From NCBI GenBank assembly GCA_963734955.1, contig CAVTJO010000005.1:496001-560000 (forward strand): a DNA stretch of 64,000 nucleotides, written 5' to 3'. Source of the DNA: UBA11986 sp963734955. GTDB lineage: Bacteria > Bacteroidota > Ignavibacteria > UBA10030 > UBA6906. Positions 52,411 through 61,032 of this stretch are shown here, in pieces; position 1 is the stretch's first letter; each line of letters begins with the position of its first letter. Both the position numbers and the translations under genes were made by a program. Below the pieces are notes generated by a model. That model was not told the origin of the DNA and ran no database searches. It was given only the letters and a program-made list of their open reading frames with translations.

Positions 52411-54447
52411 ATGACATTCTTGAGACATGCTACAACCATGCTTTGTGTACTTCTACTCCTGGTGTTTGCGTGGACGAGTTTTAGTTTCTCACAGGCTGAG
52501 GGCGACACTCCATATAGTGGGAAATCGCCCGTGATCCGCTCCTCTTCAAACCTCCATAATCCGAACAGACCCAACGATGCGATCGTGGTCGTCCTTCCAG
52601 GAAATGGCTCCACATCGGGAAATGGTCGGGCCCCACAAGGATCCCGCTTGTTCATCAACACCAAGTATTTGATTACCGGTGCCGAGATGACCGCATCCGG
52701 ATTTGGAGCCAATCAAGTATCATCAATAGGATGGAGATGGAATGTTCCCCGACCTCAAGGGGCAGGCGCACCTGTAGCTCAATCTGTTGCAACCACAGGA
52801 AACTTGAAGGTATTCCTCAAGGATACCACGTCTGACGCAGCAGGTCTCATCGGCACGTTCATTGATACCAACGGGGTCGGCTACACGAAAGTGATCGATG
52901 CGACCATTTCCATCACCAGAACGGATACACTGGAATTCACCGTTGATGTTGCAGCCGGCGGACCCGGCACTTCTCCGTTTACACCAACCCCGGGAAGCGG
53001 ACTCCTGGTGATCTTCGTGTACCAGACGACAACTCCCCTTGCAACTCCCGTTGGAGCACCGACGGTGTTCTGTACCAACTTGGGCTCACTTCTCACGTAT
53101 CAATCTCAAACAGTCAACGGCACCACAGGAACTGCATCCACGTTCAGACCTGAAACGCGATTCGGGAGTGCTGCCCAGACGTGCTCACAGCTATCATCAC
53201 AGTGGGCTGTTGGGCAGTATCCGAATCTTCCCGCAGCAACGTATTTCCAGGCAAGTGATTGGCTCGGAGACACCCTCTTCGTTCAGGCCCCAACTACTGC
53301 AGGCGCAGGGAGCACGACAATATATAGGTACACGTTGGGCGGACCATGGACCACCGGGACTCCTCTCCCTGCGGCAAAAGTGGGGGGGTCCTTGACCAAG
53401 TGCGGATCAAAACTCTACTACATTGGCGGCGGGACGGCCGGAATAACAACCGGCACTACCGATGTGTACGAATACGACCCCGCGACCGGTGCCTGGACAA
53501 CCAAAGCGCCGCTGCCTGTTGCGCTCTCGGCGCATGGCGCCATGTGCTGGGGAGATAGCGTGATCTTCGTTATCGGTGGGCCGTACACTGGATCAGCGAC
53601 CAATCTCAACGTGTACTACTACAGGCCGGCATCTGATACCTGGGGAACGATTGTCAACTCTTTGCCCGCAAATCAAGGTCGTCGGACTTTCGGCCACGGC
53701 ATTTCAGGAGACAAGATCATCATCAGTGCGGGATACAACGTGGCCTTCCTTAAATCAACCTACATCGGAACTATTGGTTCCGATGCATCTCAGATAACAT
53801 GGACGGCTGCGCCTGATGTTCCTACGATATATACCGGCTTAAGCAGACCGGGCGGCGCAGCCTACGGCGACTATTTCTACCTCGTCTGCGGTGAGAGAGC
53901 CGGTGCGGGCGGGTACTATGATACGACGCATGTGCTCAAGATTTCAACCGGGGCGTGGACCTATATCGTCAACAACAAACCAGTCGACATGTCAAACATC
54001 TTCAATGGAGTCACTGCCAGATGTGTCGCCGACACAGTCAGGGTATTTGTGCCAGGCGGTTACGGTGGGGCGGCGTCCGACGTTTTCGATGTGATAGGGG
54101 CTGGCCCGTCACTGTTGACTGACGTCAAGATAGACGGCAACGAAATACCCACAAGCTTCACATTGGAGCAGAACTATCCGAATCCGTTCAACCCTTCGAC
54201 AACAATACAATTCCAACTGCCAACCTCCGCAGAGGTAACATTGAGGATCTTCAGTGTGCTTGGCCAGGAGGTAGCCACGCTGGTGAGTGGACAACGCACA
54301 GCTGGAACATACCAGGTACTGTGGGATGGGCGGGCGTCATCCGGAGCCCCGGTCGCTAGTGGTGTTTACTTCTACAGCCTTGCCGCAAAGGGCCAGAATG
54401 GCGGTGGACCGCATACAATATTGAAGAAGATGCTCTTCTTGAAATAA
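52411..54447 (+). CDS. Secreted Kelch-repeat protein with sorting domain
   Basis: 678 residues from the ATG at 52411, which has AAAGGATT upstream; the frame is open to 52288 but the signal peptide (MTFLRHATTMLCVLLLLVFAWTSFSFSQ) starts here. Residues ~60-290 form a beta-rich N-domain similar to those called GEVED/choice-of-anchor-E-like (NTKYLITGAEMTASGFGANQ; FLKDTTSDAAGLIGTF). Kelch repeats follow (~300-560): YYIGGGTAGITTGTTDVYEY, WTTKAPLPVALSAHGAMCWG, VIFVIGGPYTGSATNLNVYY. The end is the sorting domain (NYPNPFNPSTTIQFQLP ... KKMLFLK). Last of the eight secreted proteins on the plus strand; it meets lat head-on with a bidirectional terminator between. Likely a surface-exposed beta-propeller. 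Confidence 0.9.
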   Translation: MTFLRHATTMLCVLLLLVFAWTSFSFSQAEGDTPYSGKSPVIRSSSNLHNPNRPNDAIVVVLPGNGSTSGNGRAPQGSRLFINTKYLITGAEMTASGFGANQVSSIGWRWNVPRPQGAGAPVAQSVATTGNLKVFLKDTTSDAAGLIGTFIDTNGVGYTKVIDATISITRTDTLEFTVDVAAGGPGTSPFTPTPGSGLLVIFVYQTTTPLATPVGAPTVFCTNLGSLLTYQSQTVNGTTGTASTFRPETRFGSAAQTCSQLSSQWAVGQYPNLPAATYFQASDWLGDTLFVQAPTTAGAGSTTIYRYTLGGPWTTGTPLPAAKVGGSLTKCGSKLYYIGGGTAGITTGTTDVYEYDPATGAWTTKAPLPVALSAHGAMCWGDSVIFVIGGPYTGSATNLNVYYYRPASDTWGTIVNSLPANQGRRTFGHGISGDKIIISAGYNVAFLKSTYIGTIGSDASQITWTAAPDVPTIYTGLSRPGGAAYGDYFYLVCGERAGAGGYYDTTHVLKISTGAWTYIVNNKPVDMSNIFNGVTARCVADTVRVFVPGGYGGAASDVFDVIGAGPSLLTDVKIDGNEIPTSFTLEQNYPNPFNPSTTIQFQLPTSAEVTLRIFSVLGQEVATLVSGQRTAGTYQVLWDGRASSGAPVASGVYFYSLAAKGQNGGGPHTILKKMLFLK

Positions 54448-54468
54448 GACATCAGGGCAAGACACAGG

Positions 54469-54503
54469 AACGCCTCGCTTGAACAAAGCGAGGCGTTTCT
54501 TTT
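54469..54503. terminator. Bidirectional terminator between the Kelch-repeat gene and lat
   Basis: AACGCCTCGCTT (54469-54480) and AAGCGAGGCGTT (54486-54497) form a perfect 12-bp stem with TCTTTTC after it on the plus strand. It lies between convergent genes. Confidence 0.88.
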
Positions 54504-54536
54504 CTGGCCCGACGAGCTCTACTCACATTCCATCCC

Positions 54537-55475
54537 TCATAACGACCCCTTGATCGACCTCTTGATGATCCCCAGCCCTTCGTCGATTTCGTCTTTTGAC
54601 ACATTGAGTGCCGGACGGAACCTGATGGACCGCTCGCCACTTGGAAGAATAATCAGACCATTCTCAAGACTCGTTCCCCTGATCTTGGTCCGCATATCCG
54701 GTGTACTCACATCGAATGCGGCAAAGAGCCCTCTGCCCCGCGGGTTCGAAACAACGGACGGGAACTCCCCTGCCATCTTCTGAAGCTCGCCGACAAGATA
54801 GTCACCCACCAGCCTGGCATTTTCAACGAGATTCTCCTCTTCGATGATCTCAAGGTATCGCTGCGCCCGCACCATGTCAACGAGATTACCGCCCCAGGTC
54901 GAGTTGATTCTGCTTGGGACCGTGAACACATTATCGGCGATCTCGTCGATGCGCTTACTGCACATGAAGCCGCACACCTGCGTTTTCTTTCCAAACGCTA
55001 TCATGTCCGGCTCGACGAAATGCTGGTGCGCCCACATCTTGCCCGTCATGGCAATTCCTGTTTGCACCTCATCGATGATCAACATTGCATCGTTCTCATC
55101 GGCCAGTTGACGCAGCGTCTTGAAGAACTCGGGCCTGAAGTGATTGTCTCCACCTTCCCCTTGAATCGGCTCGATGATGATCGCGGCGATATCGTCCTTG
55201 TTGTTGCGGAACGCATCCTTGATCTGACCGATCGCAGTCTCTTCGTCCTTCTTCACCTTCGCGATGCTCTCTTCGGTAAGGGGGAAACGAACCACCGGGT
55301 TCAGAATGCGGGGCCACTGAAATTTTGGATAGAGGTCTGTCTTTACCGGGTCGGTGTTTGTCAGAGACAGCGTGTATCCGGTCCTGACCGTGAAACGCTT
55401 GTCGGAAGTGGATGACCTGGCGCCCCCTCTCTTCCTTGTACCCCCTTTTGAAGTTCTTCTTGATCTTCCAGTCAA
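54537..55475 (-). CDS. lat: L-lysine 6-aminotransferase, C-terminal fragment
   Basis: Class III PLP aminotransferase. True homology runs from about 55385 (RTGYTLSLTNTDPVKTDLYP) to the stop: PLP-pocket LIIDEVQTGIAMTGKMWAH and the Schiff-base lysine in MIAFGKKTQVCGF, then INSTWGGNLVDMVRAQRYLE and LPSGERSIRFRPALNVSKDE. The residues before RTGYT in this frame (MTGRSRRTSKGG) are out-of-frame noise. Joined to the fragment at 55096-55899 the enzyme is about 450 residues, the size of known Lat. It transfers the epsilon-amino group of L-lysine to 2-oxoglutarate, giving 2-aminoadipate-6-semialdehyde. Last gene of a long minus-strand run, next to an aldehyde dehydrogenase that could take the product. 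Confidence 0.85.
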   Translation of the reverse strand: MTGRSRRTSKGGTRKRGGARSSTSDKRFTVRTGYTLSLTNTDPVKTDLYPKFQWPRILNPVVRFPLTEESIAKVKKDEETAIGQIKDAFRNNKDDIAAIIIEPIQGEGGDNHFRPEFFKTLRQLADENDAMLIIDEVQTGIAMTGKMWAHQHFVEPDMIAFGKKTQVCGFMCSKRIDEIADNVFTVPSRINSTWGGNLVDMVRAQRYLEIIEEENLVENARLVGDYLVGELQKMAGEFPSVVSNPRGRGLFAAFDVSTPDMRTKIRGTSLENGLIILPSGERSIRFRPALNVSKDEIDEGLGIIKRSIKGSL

Positions 55476-55899
55476 ATGCCGCTTTCATGGCATTCTCAAC
55501 GCCAAGAGAGCCGCCTTCAACAAAGAAAATATGCGGCAGGTAGGAAGGCATTGCGACTCTCTCGAGAGTGTCGAGGAAGTCGGCTTGTTCAGCAGTATAG
55601 ATATCCGAGTTCGACGGCTTGTTGACCGCAACATACGCCAACTTCTCAAGGAACTCCGGAGTCCTCATCCGTGGGTGGTTCAATCCAACAGGCGACGAGG
55701 CGACAAACGTGAAAAAGTCCAGATATCGTTTTCCGTTTTGGGCATCGACGATATAAGAGCCGCAGCTGTTCTTCAGATCGATGATGATCTCGTACCCATC
55801 CACCAGCATGTGCTTGCGCAGCGTTGGGATCGCTTGTGCAGGTGTGATCTTGTTCGGGGAAATCGTATCGTGCGCGCGAGGTGCGCTTTGAGCTCTCAT
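55096..55899 (-). CDS. lat: L-lysine 6-aminotransferase, N-terminal fragment (frame broken at ~55386)
   Basis: Start at the ATG at 55899 (MRAQSAPRAHDTISPNKITP), with AAGGAG just upstream; a longer frame from 55926 is unlikely. Lat-type N-terminus: LVDGYEIIIDLKNSCGSYIV, YLDFFTFVASSPVGLNHPRM, FFVEGGSLGVENAMKAAFDW and RQVIHFRQAFHG. After HG (55387) one extra base shifts the frame; the next frame continues RTGYTLSLTN. Residues after HGQ in this frame (DRIHAVSDKHRPG) are not real. Whether the break is a sequencing error or a mutation cannot be told, but all conserved blocks are intact on both sides. Confidence 0.85.
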   Translation of the reverse strand: MRAQSAPRAHDTISPNKITPAQAIPTLRKHMLVDGYEIIIDLKNSCGSYIVDAQNGKRYLDFFTFVASSPVGLNHPRMRTPEFLEKLAYVAVNKPSNSDIYTAEQADFLDTLERVAMPSYLPHIFFVEGGSLGVENAMKAAFDWKIKKNFKRGYKEERGRQVIHFRQAFHGQDRIHAVSDKHRPGKDRPLSKISVAPHSEPGGSFPPYRREHREGEEGRRDCDRSDQGCVPQQQGRYRRDHHRADSRGRWRQSLQARVLQDAASTGR

Positions 55900-56032
55900 G
55901 GTAATTCTCCTTGAATGAACGTTCAATGATCGGTGAATCGCGACTGTGAGATCGGATCAGAACTGCATTCAGAAGAACTCCTGATGCTCGTACAGGGAGA
56001 TGATGTGGATTTTGTGCCGGACCATGGCGCTC

Positions 56033-57526
56033 TTACCCTCCGTAATTGTCAATCTGAGCGCGCTGCAGACCGCCACTGTAGTCGATGTAGACCGTCTTCC
56101 ATTCTGTAAAGAAGTCGTAGACAGTCCAGCCACCTTCGCGGTGACCGTTGCCGGTTTGCTTCACACCGCCAAATGGCATGTGTGCTTCGGCACCGATGGT
56201 TGGCGCGTTGATATAGGTAATGCCGGCTTTGATATCTCGAATCGCTTCAAAAGCGCTGTTGACGTCTTTCGTGTAGACAGACGACGATAATCCATAGATT
56301 GTGTTGTTGAGAATCTGCACGCCTTCCTGCAAGGACTTCGTTTTTATGACGGAGAGGACGGGACCGAAGATCTCTTCCTTTGCAATTCGATGTTCCGGCT
56401 TTACCCCTGTGAAGATCGTCGGCTTGTAGAACCATCCTTTCGCCAGTGATGGGTCCTTGGGGACCTCACCACCGATGGCAATCGTCGCGCCCTGCTGCAA
56501 TCCAATCTCCACATACTGCCGCACCGTCTCCTGTTGGCCCTTGTTGACGCACGGCCCAACATCAACACCCTGTACAAGTCCGTCGCCCAGACGCAGTTTG
56601 GCAACGCGATCCACAAGCATTGCAAGGAACCTGTCATGAATCCTCTCATGAAGAATCAAACGGCTTGTCGCTGTACAACGCTGGCCGGTTGTCCCAAACG
56701 CTCCCCAGAGAACCCCCTCAAGCGCGAGATCGAGATCGGCATCATCCATAACCAGTTGCGCGTTTTTCCCGCCGAGCTCCAGCGAAACCCTCTTCAGAGT
56801 CTGGCTTGCAACCTCGGATATCTTTTTGCCCACGCCCGTCGAACCTGTGAAACTGATGAGATCAATGTCCGGATGTCCCACGATTGCCATGCCGACTTCG
56901 CCGCCACCGCCATGCACAATATTCACCACGCCCTCAGGAACCCCTGCCTCCATCAGAATTTCCACAAGTGATGTCGCGGTTTCCGGGGTATCCGAAGCAG
57001 GCTTGAAAACGACCGTGTTGCCCGAAAGTAGTGCAGGGAAGATCTTCCATGTTGGAATTGCCATCGGAAAATTCCAGGGGGTTACAATGCCGGCAACGCC
57101 AATCGGGACTCTTATTGCCATATTGAACTTATTCGGCAGCTCCGACGGCACTGTGTGACCGAATAGCCTGCGTCCCTCGGTCGCCGCGTAGTATGCCGTG
57201 TCGATGCCTTCCTGGACGTCGCCTTTGGTTTCGGCCAGGACTTTGCCCATCTCCTTTGTCATCTGGCGGGCAAGCTGGTCTTTGCGGGCAACCATCAGAT
57301 CGCCAACTTTGCGCATGATATCACCGCGTTTCGGCGCAGGGACAAGTCGCCATTTCTCAAATGCGGCATGCGCCGACCGCACTGCTTCATCCACATCTTC
57401 TTTCCCGGATCTCGGAAACGTCCCGAGTATTTCATCCCAATTGGCGGGATTCCGATTCTCGAACGTCTGTCCGGACTTCGCATCCACCCATCGTCCGTTT
57501 ATGAAATTTTGAAATTTCTTTGCCAT
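56033..57526 (-). CDS. Aldehyde dehydrogenase, probable 2-aminoadipate-semialdehyde dehydrogenase
   Basis: 497 residues, full-length ALDH. NAD-binding and catalytic motifs: VTPWNFPMAIPTWKIFPAL, FTGSTGVGKKI, general-base Glu in LELGGKNAQLV, nucleophile Cys in GTTGQRCTATSRL, and C-terminal PFGGVKQTGNGHREGG. Substrate is not readable from these, but its position directly before lat (134 bases apart, same strand) makes oxidation of 2-aminoadipate-6-semialdehyde (or its cyclic piperideine form) to 2-aminoadipate the best inference. The end GAE...FGG.K.TG.G resembles the ALDH7-type loop, which supports that. Other semialdehydes remain possible. Confidence 0.85.
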   Translation of the reverse strand: MAKKFQNFINGRWVDAKSGQTFENRNPANWDEILGTFPRSGKEDVDEAVRSAHAAFEKWRLVPAPKRGDIMRKVGDLMVARKDQLARQMTKEMGKVLAETKGDVQEGIDTAYYAATEGRRLFGHTVPSELPNKFNMAIRVPIGVAGIVTPWNFPMAIPTWKIFPALLSGNTVVFKPASDTPETATSLVEILMEAGVPEGVVNIVHGGGGEVGMAIVGHPDIDLISFTGSTGVGKKISEVASQTLKRVSLELGGKNAQLVMDDADLDLALEGVLWGAFGTTGQRCTATSRLILHERIHDRFLAMLVDRVAKLRLGDGLVQGVDVGPCVNKGQQETVRQYVEIGLQQGATIAIGGEVPKDPSLAKGWFYKPTIFTGVKPEHRIAKEEIFGPVLSVIKTKSLQEGVQILNNTIYGLSSSVYTKDVNSAFEAIRDIKAGITYINAPTIGAEAHMPFGGVKQTGNGHREGGWTVYDFFTEWKTVYIDYSGGLQRAQIDNYGG

Positions 57527-57548
57527 TGATTTTCTTTCGTCGTAAGTG

Positions 57549-58844
57549 TTACGTCAACCCCACCCGCTCAAATATGTAGTCCACGTTGCGGATGGATTTG
57601 TTCACGTCGAACAACGAGTCAAACTCGGATCCCTGCAGCACCGTCGTCAACTCATCGCTCGATTTCAGAACATCCTTGAAATTCCTGCCGGATTGCCAGA
57701 CGTCCATTGCGCTCGACTGGACAACCCGGTACGCGTCTTCCCGTTTCATTCCCTTGTTGGTCAACGCCAGCAGCACAGACTGGGAAAAGATCAGGCCGTT
57801 GGTACGATTCAGATTCTTGAGCATATTATCCGGGTACACTATCAGCCGGTCGATCACGTCCGTTAGCAGAACCAGCATGTAATCCAGCAGGATACAACTG
57901 TCGGGTATAACGATCCGTTCCACAGAAGAATGGGTGATATCCCGCTCATGCCAGAGAGCAACGTTTTCCATTCCAGCAACGGCATTTCCCCTCAGAACTC
58001 GCGAGAGGCCCGCAATGCGTTCACAGGTAATCGGATTGCGCTTGTGGGGCATCGCCGAGGATCCCTTCTGACCTTTGGAGAAATACTCTTCAGCCTCCAG
58101 CACCTCCGTTTTCTGAAGGTGGCGTATCTCGGTAGCGAATTTTTCAAGGGAACTGCCTATCACAGCCAGCGTGGACAGGAACTCAGCGTGACGATCCCTC
58201 TGGAGAATTTGTGTCGACACGGGCGCCGGCACCAGGCCAAGCTTCTTGCATACATACTCCTCGACCTTTGGACTGAGATGTTCAAAGGTCCCAACTGCTC
58301 CCGAGATTTGTCCAACTGCAATTCGGCCGACCGCCGCCTTGAGTCTGTCAATGTTGCGACGTGTTTCATCGTACCAGAGGGCAAGCTTCAGTCCAAACGT
58401 CGTCGGTTCTGCGTGAATGCCATGCGTTCGCCCGACCATGATTGTCTTCTTGAATTCTCTCGCCCTTCGGGCAAGCACATCGGCAAGCTTGTTGAGTCCG
58501 TCGAGAAGAAGCTCACCGGATTGCTTCATCTGAACGGCCAGACACGTGTCGAGCACATCCGACGAAGTCATTCCAAGGTGGATGAACCGCGACTCGGGGC
58601 CGACATACTCGCCAACATTCGTCAGGAATGCAATCACATCGTGCTTCACTTCACGCTCGATCTCGTCGATGCGCGCAACGTTGAAGGCTGCCTTCCCGCG
58701 TATGACCTTCACCGCATCTTTCGGGATGACGCCAAGCTCTGCCTGCGCCTCGCACGCAAGGATCTCGATCTCAAGCCAGATTGAGAATCGGTTCTGATCC
58801 TCCCATATATTCCCCATTTCGGGGCGGGTGTAACGGCTGATCAC
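57549..58844 (-). CDS. purB: Adenylosuccinate lyase
   Basis: 431 residues, the usual size. Fumarase/aspartase superfamily signature GSSAMPHKRNPITCE with the catalytic Ser loop; catalytic His segment MVGRTHGIHAEPTTFGLK; substrate site MTSSDVLDTCLAVQM. Starts MISRYTRPEMGNIWEDQNRF, typical of PurB. It cleaves SAICAR and adenylosuccinate in purine synthesis. It sits 12 bases after htrA and 22 before the aldehyde dehydrogenase on the same strand, so probably in one transcript with them. Confidence 0.96.
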   Translation of the reverse strand: MISRYTRPEMGNIWEDQNRFSIWLEIEILACEAQAELGVIPKDAVKVIRGKAAFNVARIDEIEREVKHDVIAFLTNVGEYVGPESRFIHLGMTSSDVLDTCLAVQMKQSGELLLDGLNKLADVLARRAREFKKTIMVGRTHGIHAEPTTFGLKLALWYDETRRNIDRLKAAVGRIAVGQISGAVGTFEHLSPKVEEYVCKKLGLVPAPVSTQILQRDRHAEFLSTLAVIGSSLEKFATEIRHLQKTEVLEAEEYFSKGQKGSSAMPHKRNPITCERIAGLSRVLRGNAVAGMENVALWHERDITHSSVERIVIPDSCILLDYMLVLLTDVIDRLIVYPDNMLKNLNRTNGLIFSQSVLLALTNKGMKREDAYRVVQSSAMDVWQSGRNFKDVLKSSDELTTVLQGSEFDSLFDVNKSIRNVDYIFERVGLT

Positions 58845-58856
58845 TGCCGAACCTTG

Positions 58857-60059
58857 TCAGGTTGAATTCTTTTCCAGTTTCAATCGAATGTCAATGCTCT
58901 TCCGATCGCGCATCACTTTCATTTTCACAACATCCCCCACGCGCAAGTCGTCGACGATCGCGCTGAGCGTTTCCTCATCATCGACCTTTTCGCCGTTCGC
59001 TTCGATGATTATATCGCCGACGCGAAATCCTGCACGGTCTGCGGGGCTCCCCTTCTTCACATCACTCACGATAACACCTTCAGCCTTATCAAGCCCGAAA
59101 TAACGGGCCACGCGTGCATCAACGGTCTGAATCTCCAATCCCGTGTACCACTCACGATCAATCTTGCCCGAGCGCTTTAGCTCGGAGACGACCTTCTTCA
59201 CCCTGTTGATAGGGATCGCAAACCCCAATCCGATGTTTCCCTGGTTGGGAGTATAGATCACCGAGTTTACACCAATCACTTCGCCGAGACTGTTCACCAA
59301 TGGCCCGCCGCTATTTCCGGAATTGATTGCGGCATCAGTTTGAATCATTCCTTTGTACACTCGACCCTCCTGGGCTTTCAGATTGATGCCGGTGGCACTC
59401 ACGACACCCACTGTTACGGTCGGCTTGTCGCTGATGTCAAAAAGCCCAAACGGATTCCCAAGTGCTATCGCCCATTCCCCCGTGATAACGTCGTCCGAAT
59501 TGCCAAGCCTGATGTACGGCAGGTTCTTTTCATCGATCTTCAGAAGCGCCACGTCCGAAACCTGGTCCGTACCCACGAGTGTGGCATTGTACTTTGAGCC
59601 ATTGGTAAGTGTGACCGTGATTTCTTTCGCGTTCCCTGCAACATGATCGTTGGTGAGGATGTACCCATCGGCGGAGATGATGAATCCCGATCCAAGTCCC
59701 TGGACTTTCTGGGTATACACGCGATCCCCGAAGAACTGCCTGAAAAATGGATCGTCGCCCCATGGCGACCATTGCCTGTACTGCCTGACTTCAGTGACGT
59801 TGATTCCCACAACCGCAGGGCTTACCACTGCCACTGTTCTCGTGATTGCATTGCGCCGCGAATTGGAAATATTATCGCTGACCGAATCACGGGTCTCGTG
59901 AGTGTACGATGCAATCTGAGCTTCCTGAAATGGAGCACCGTCAAGGTTCGCCTGCATTCCATTGTCCTGTCGGGACGAATGACCGATGTTGTACCCAAGC
60001 AGACCGCCGCCAATAAACGGCAGCAGTACAACCATTCCTATCAGAGATAGTTTTTTCAT
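58857..60059 (-). CDS. DegQ/HtrA-type periplasmic serine protease (one PDZ domain)
   Basis: 400 residues from the ATG at 60059 (MKKLSLIGMVVLLPFIGGGL), chosen because it gives an N-terminal membrane segment/signal anchor; the open frame extends to 60125 inside the transketolase gene. Catalytic triad: His in ILTNDHVAGNAKE, Asp in DQVSDVALLKID, Ser in AINSGNSGGPLVNSLGE. A single PDZ domain covers about residues 300-395 (GVIVSDVKKGSPADRAGFRV, GDIIIEANGEKVDDEE). Degrades or refolds damaged envelope proteins. It starts 4 bases after the transketolase stop. With so many exported giant proteins nearby, an envelope quality protease fits the lifestyle, but that link is only contextual. Confidence 0.93.
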   Translation of the reverse strand: MKKLSLIGMVVLLPFIGGGLLGYNIGHSSRQDNGMQANLDGAPFQEAQIASYTHETRDSVSDNISNSRRNAITRTVAVVSPAVVGINVTEVRQYRQWSPWGDDPFFRQFFGDRVYTQKVQGLGSGFIISADGYILTNDHVAGNAKEITVTLTNGSKYNATLVGTDQVSDVALLKIDEKNLPYIRLGNSDDVITGEWAIALGNPFGLFDISDKPTVTVGVVSATGINLKAQEGRVYKGMIQTDAAINSGNSGGPLVNSLGEVIGVNSVIYTPNQGNIGLGFAIPINRVKKVVSELKRSGKIDREWYTGLEIQTVDARVARYFGLDKAEGVIVSDVKKGSPADRAGFRVGDIIIEANGEKVDDEETLSAIVDDLRVGDVVKMKVMRDRKSIDIRLKLEKNST

Positions 60060-60063
60060 TTCC

Positions 60064-61029
60064 TTACTTCTTTCTCTTAAGCACACGTTTGGCAGCCTTG
60101 ACAATATCTGCATGGGCGATGCCATACTTCTCCATCAACTCCGACCCCTTCCCCGATTCGCCGAAGGTATCGTTTACTGCGACAAATTCCTGAGGAGTCG
60201 GGATCGTCTGGGCAAGACATTCGGCAACAGCGCTTCCAAGTCCTGAGTGAATCTGATGATCCTCCGCAGTGACAATTGCCCCCGTCCCTCGTGCCGCTCT
60301 GACGATGGCGTCTTTGTCCAATGGCTTGATTGTGTGCATGTTGATAACGCGCGTTGAAATTCCCTCTGCATGAAGTGTTTCCGCCGCCTTAATCGCTTCC
60401 CAGACTTGTAAGCCACAGGCAATAACTGTAACATCACTGCCATCAATGAGCGTATTCGCTTTGCCGATCCGGAACTCCGACGATTCATCGGTAAACATCG
60501 GTGTATTGTCGCGGAAGAACCGGATATATACCGGGCCTTTCGTTATCGAAAGCGATGCCTTGACAGCCCGCTTGGTCTCAAGATAGTCGCCCGGACAAAT
60601 CACCGTCATATGCGGCAGCACGCGCATCAAAGCGATATCTTCGAGCGACTGGTGTGTGGCACCGTCCGGCCCCACCGTGATTCCGCAGTGAGAAGCACAG
60701 ATCTTCACCGGCATTTCGCTGTACGCAAGTGACTGCCGGATCTGGTCAAATGGACGGCCTGCCGCAAATTCCCCGTATGCTGATGCGATGGGAATCTTCC
60801 CCACGAGCGCAAGCCCTGCAGCAACACCCATCATATCAGCCTCCGAAACTCCGACAGAGAAGAACCTGTCGGGATACGCCTTTGCAAATGCATCCACTTT
60901 CACGGAGCCGCTTACATCACCACCGAGCACGACAACATTGGGGTTTTCCTCACCCAATTCCATCAACGCGTCGGAGAATCCCTGTCGTGTTGCTTTCTCG
61001 CCTTTGCTTTCGATCCTGACCATCGTCAT
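60064..61029 (-). CDS. Transketolase, C-terminal subunit (split type)
   Basis: 321 residues: pyrimidine-binding and C-terminal domains of transketolase. Motifs include VVLGGDVSGSVKVDAFAKAY, FFSVGVSEADMMGVAAGLAL (catalytic Glu binding the TPP aminopyrimidine) and DGATHQSLEDIALMRVLPHM, then the C-terminal domain with GCQL-like VIACGLQVWEAIKAAETL. With the N-terminal subunit encoded 3 bases upstream it makes a two-chain transketolase, the form common in archaea and several anaerobic bacteria, acting in the non-oxidative pentose phosphate pathway. The start may be at 61029 or at the second Met (61023). Confidence 0.92.
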   Translation of the reverse strand: MTMVRIESKGEKATRQGFSDALMELGEENPNVVVLGGDVSGSVKVDAFAKAYPDRFFSVGVSEADMMGVAAGLALVGKIPIASAYGEFAAGRPFDQIRQSLAYSEMPVKICASHCGITVGPDGATHQSLEDIALMRVLPHMTVICPGDYLETKRAVKASLSITKGPVYIRFFRDNTPMFTDESSEFRIGKANTLIDGSDVTVIACGLQVWEAIKAAETLHAEGISTRVINMHTIKPLDKDAIVRAARGTGAIVTAEDHQIHSGLGSAVAECLAQTIPTPQEFVAVNDTFGESGKGSELMEKYGIAHADIVKAAKRVLKRKK

Positions 61030-61032
61030 TGC

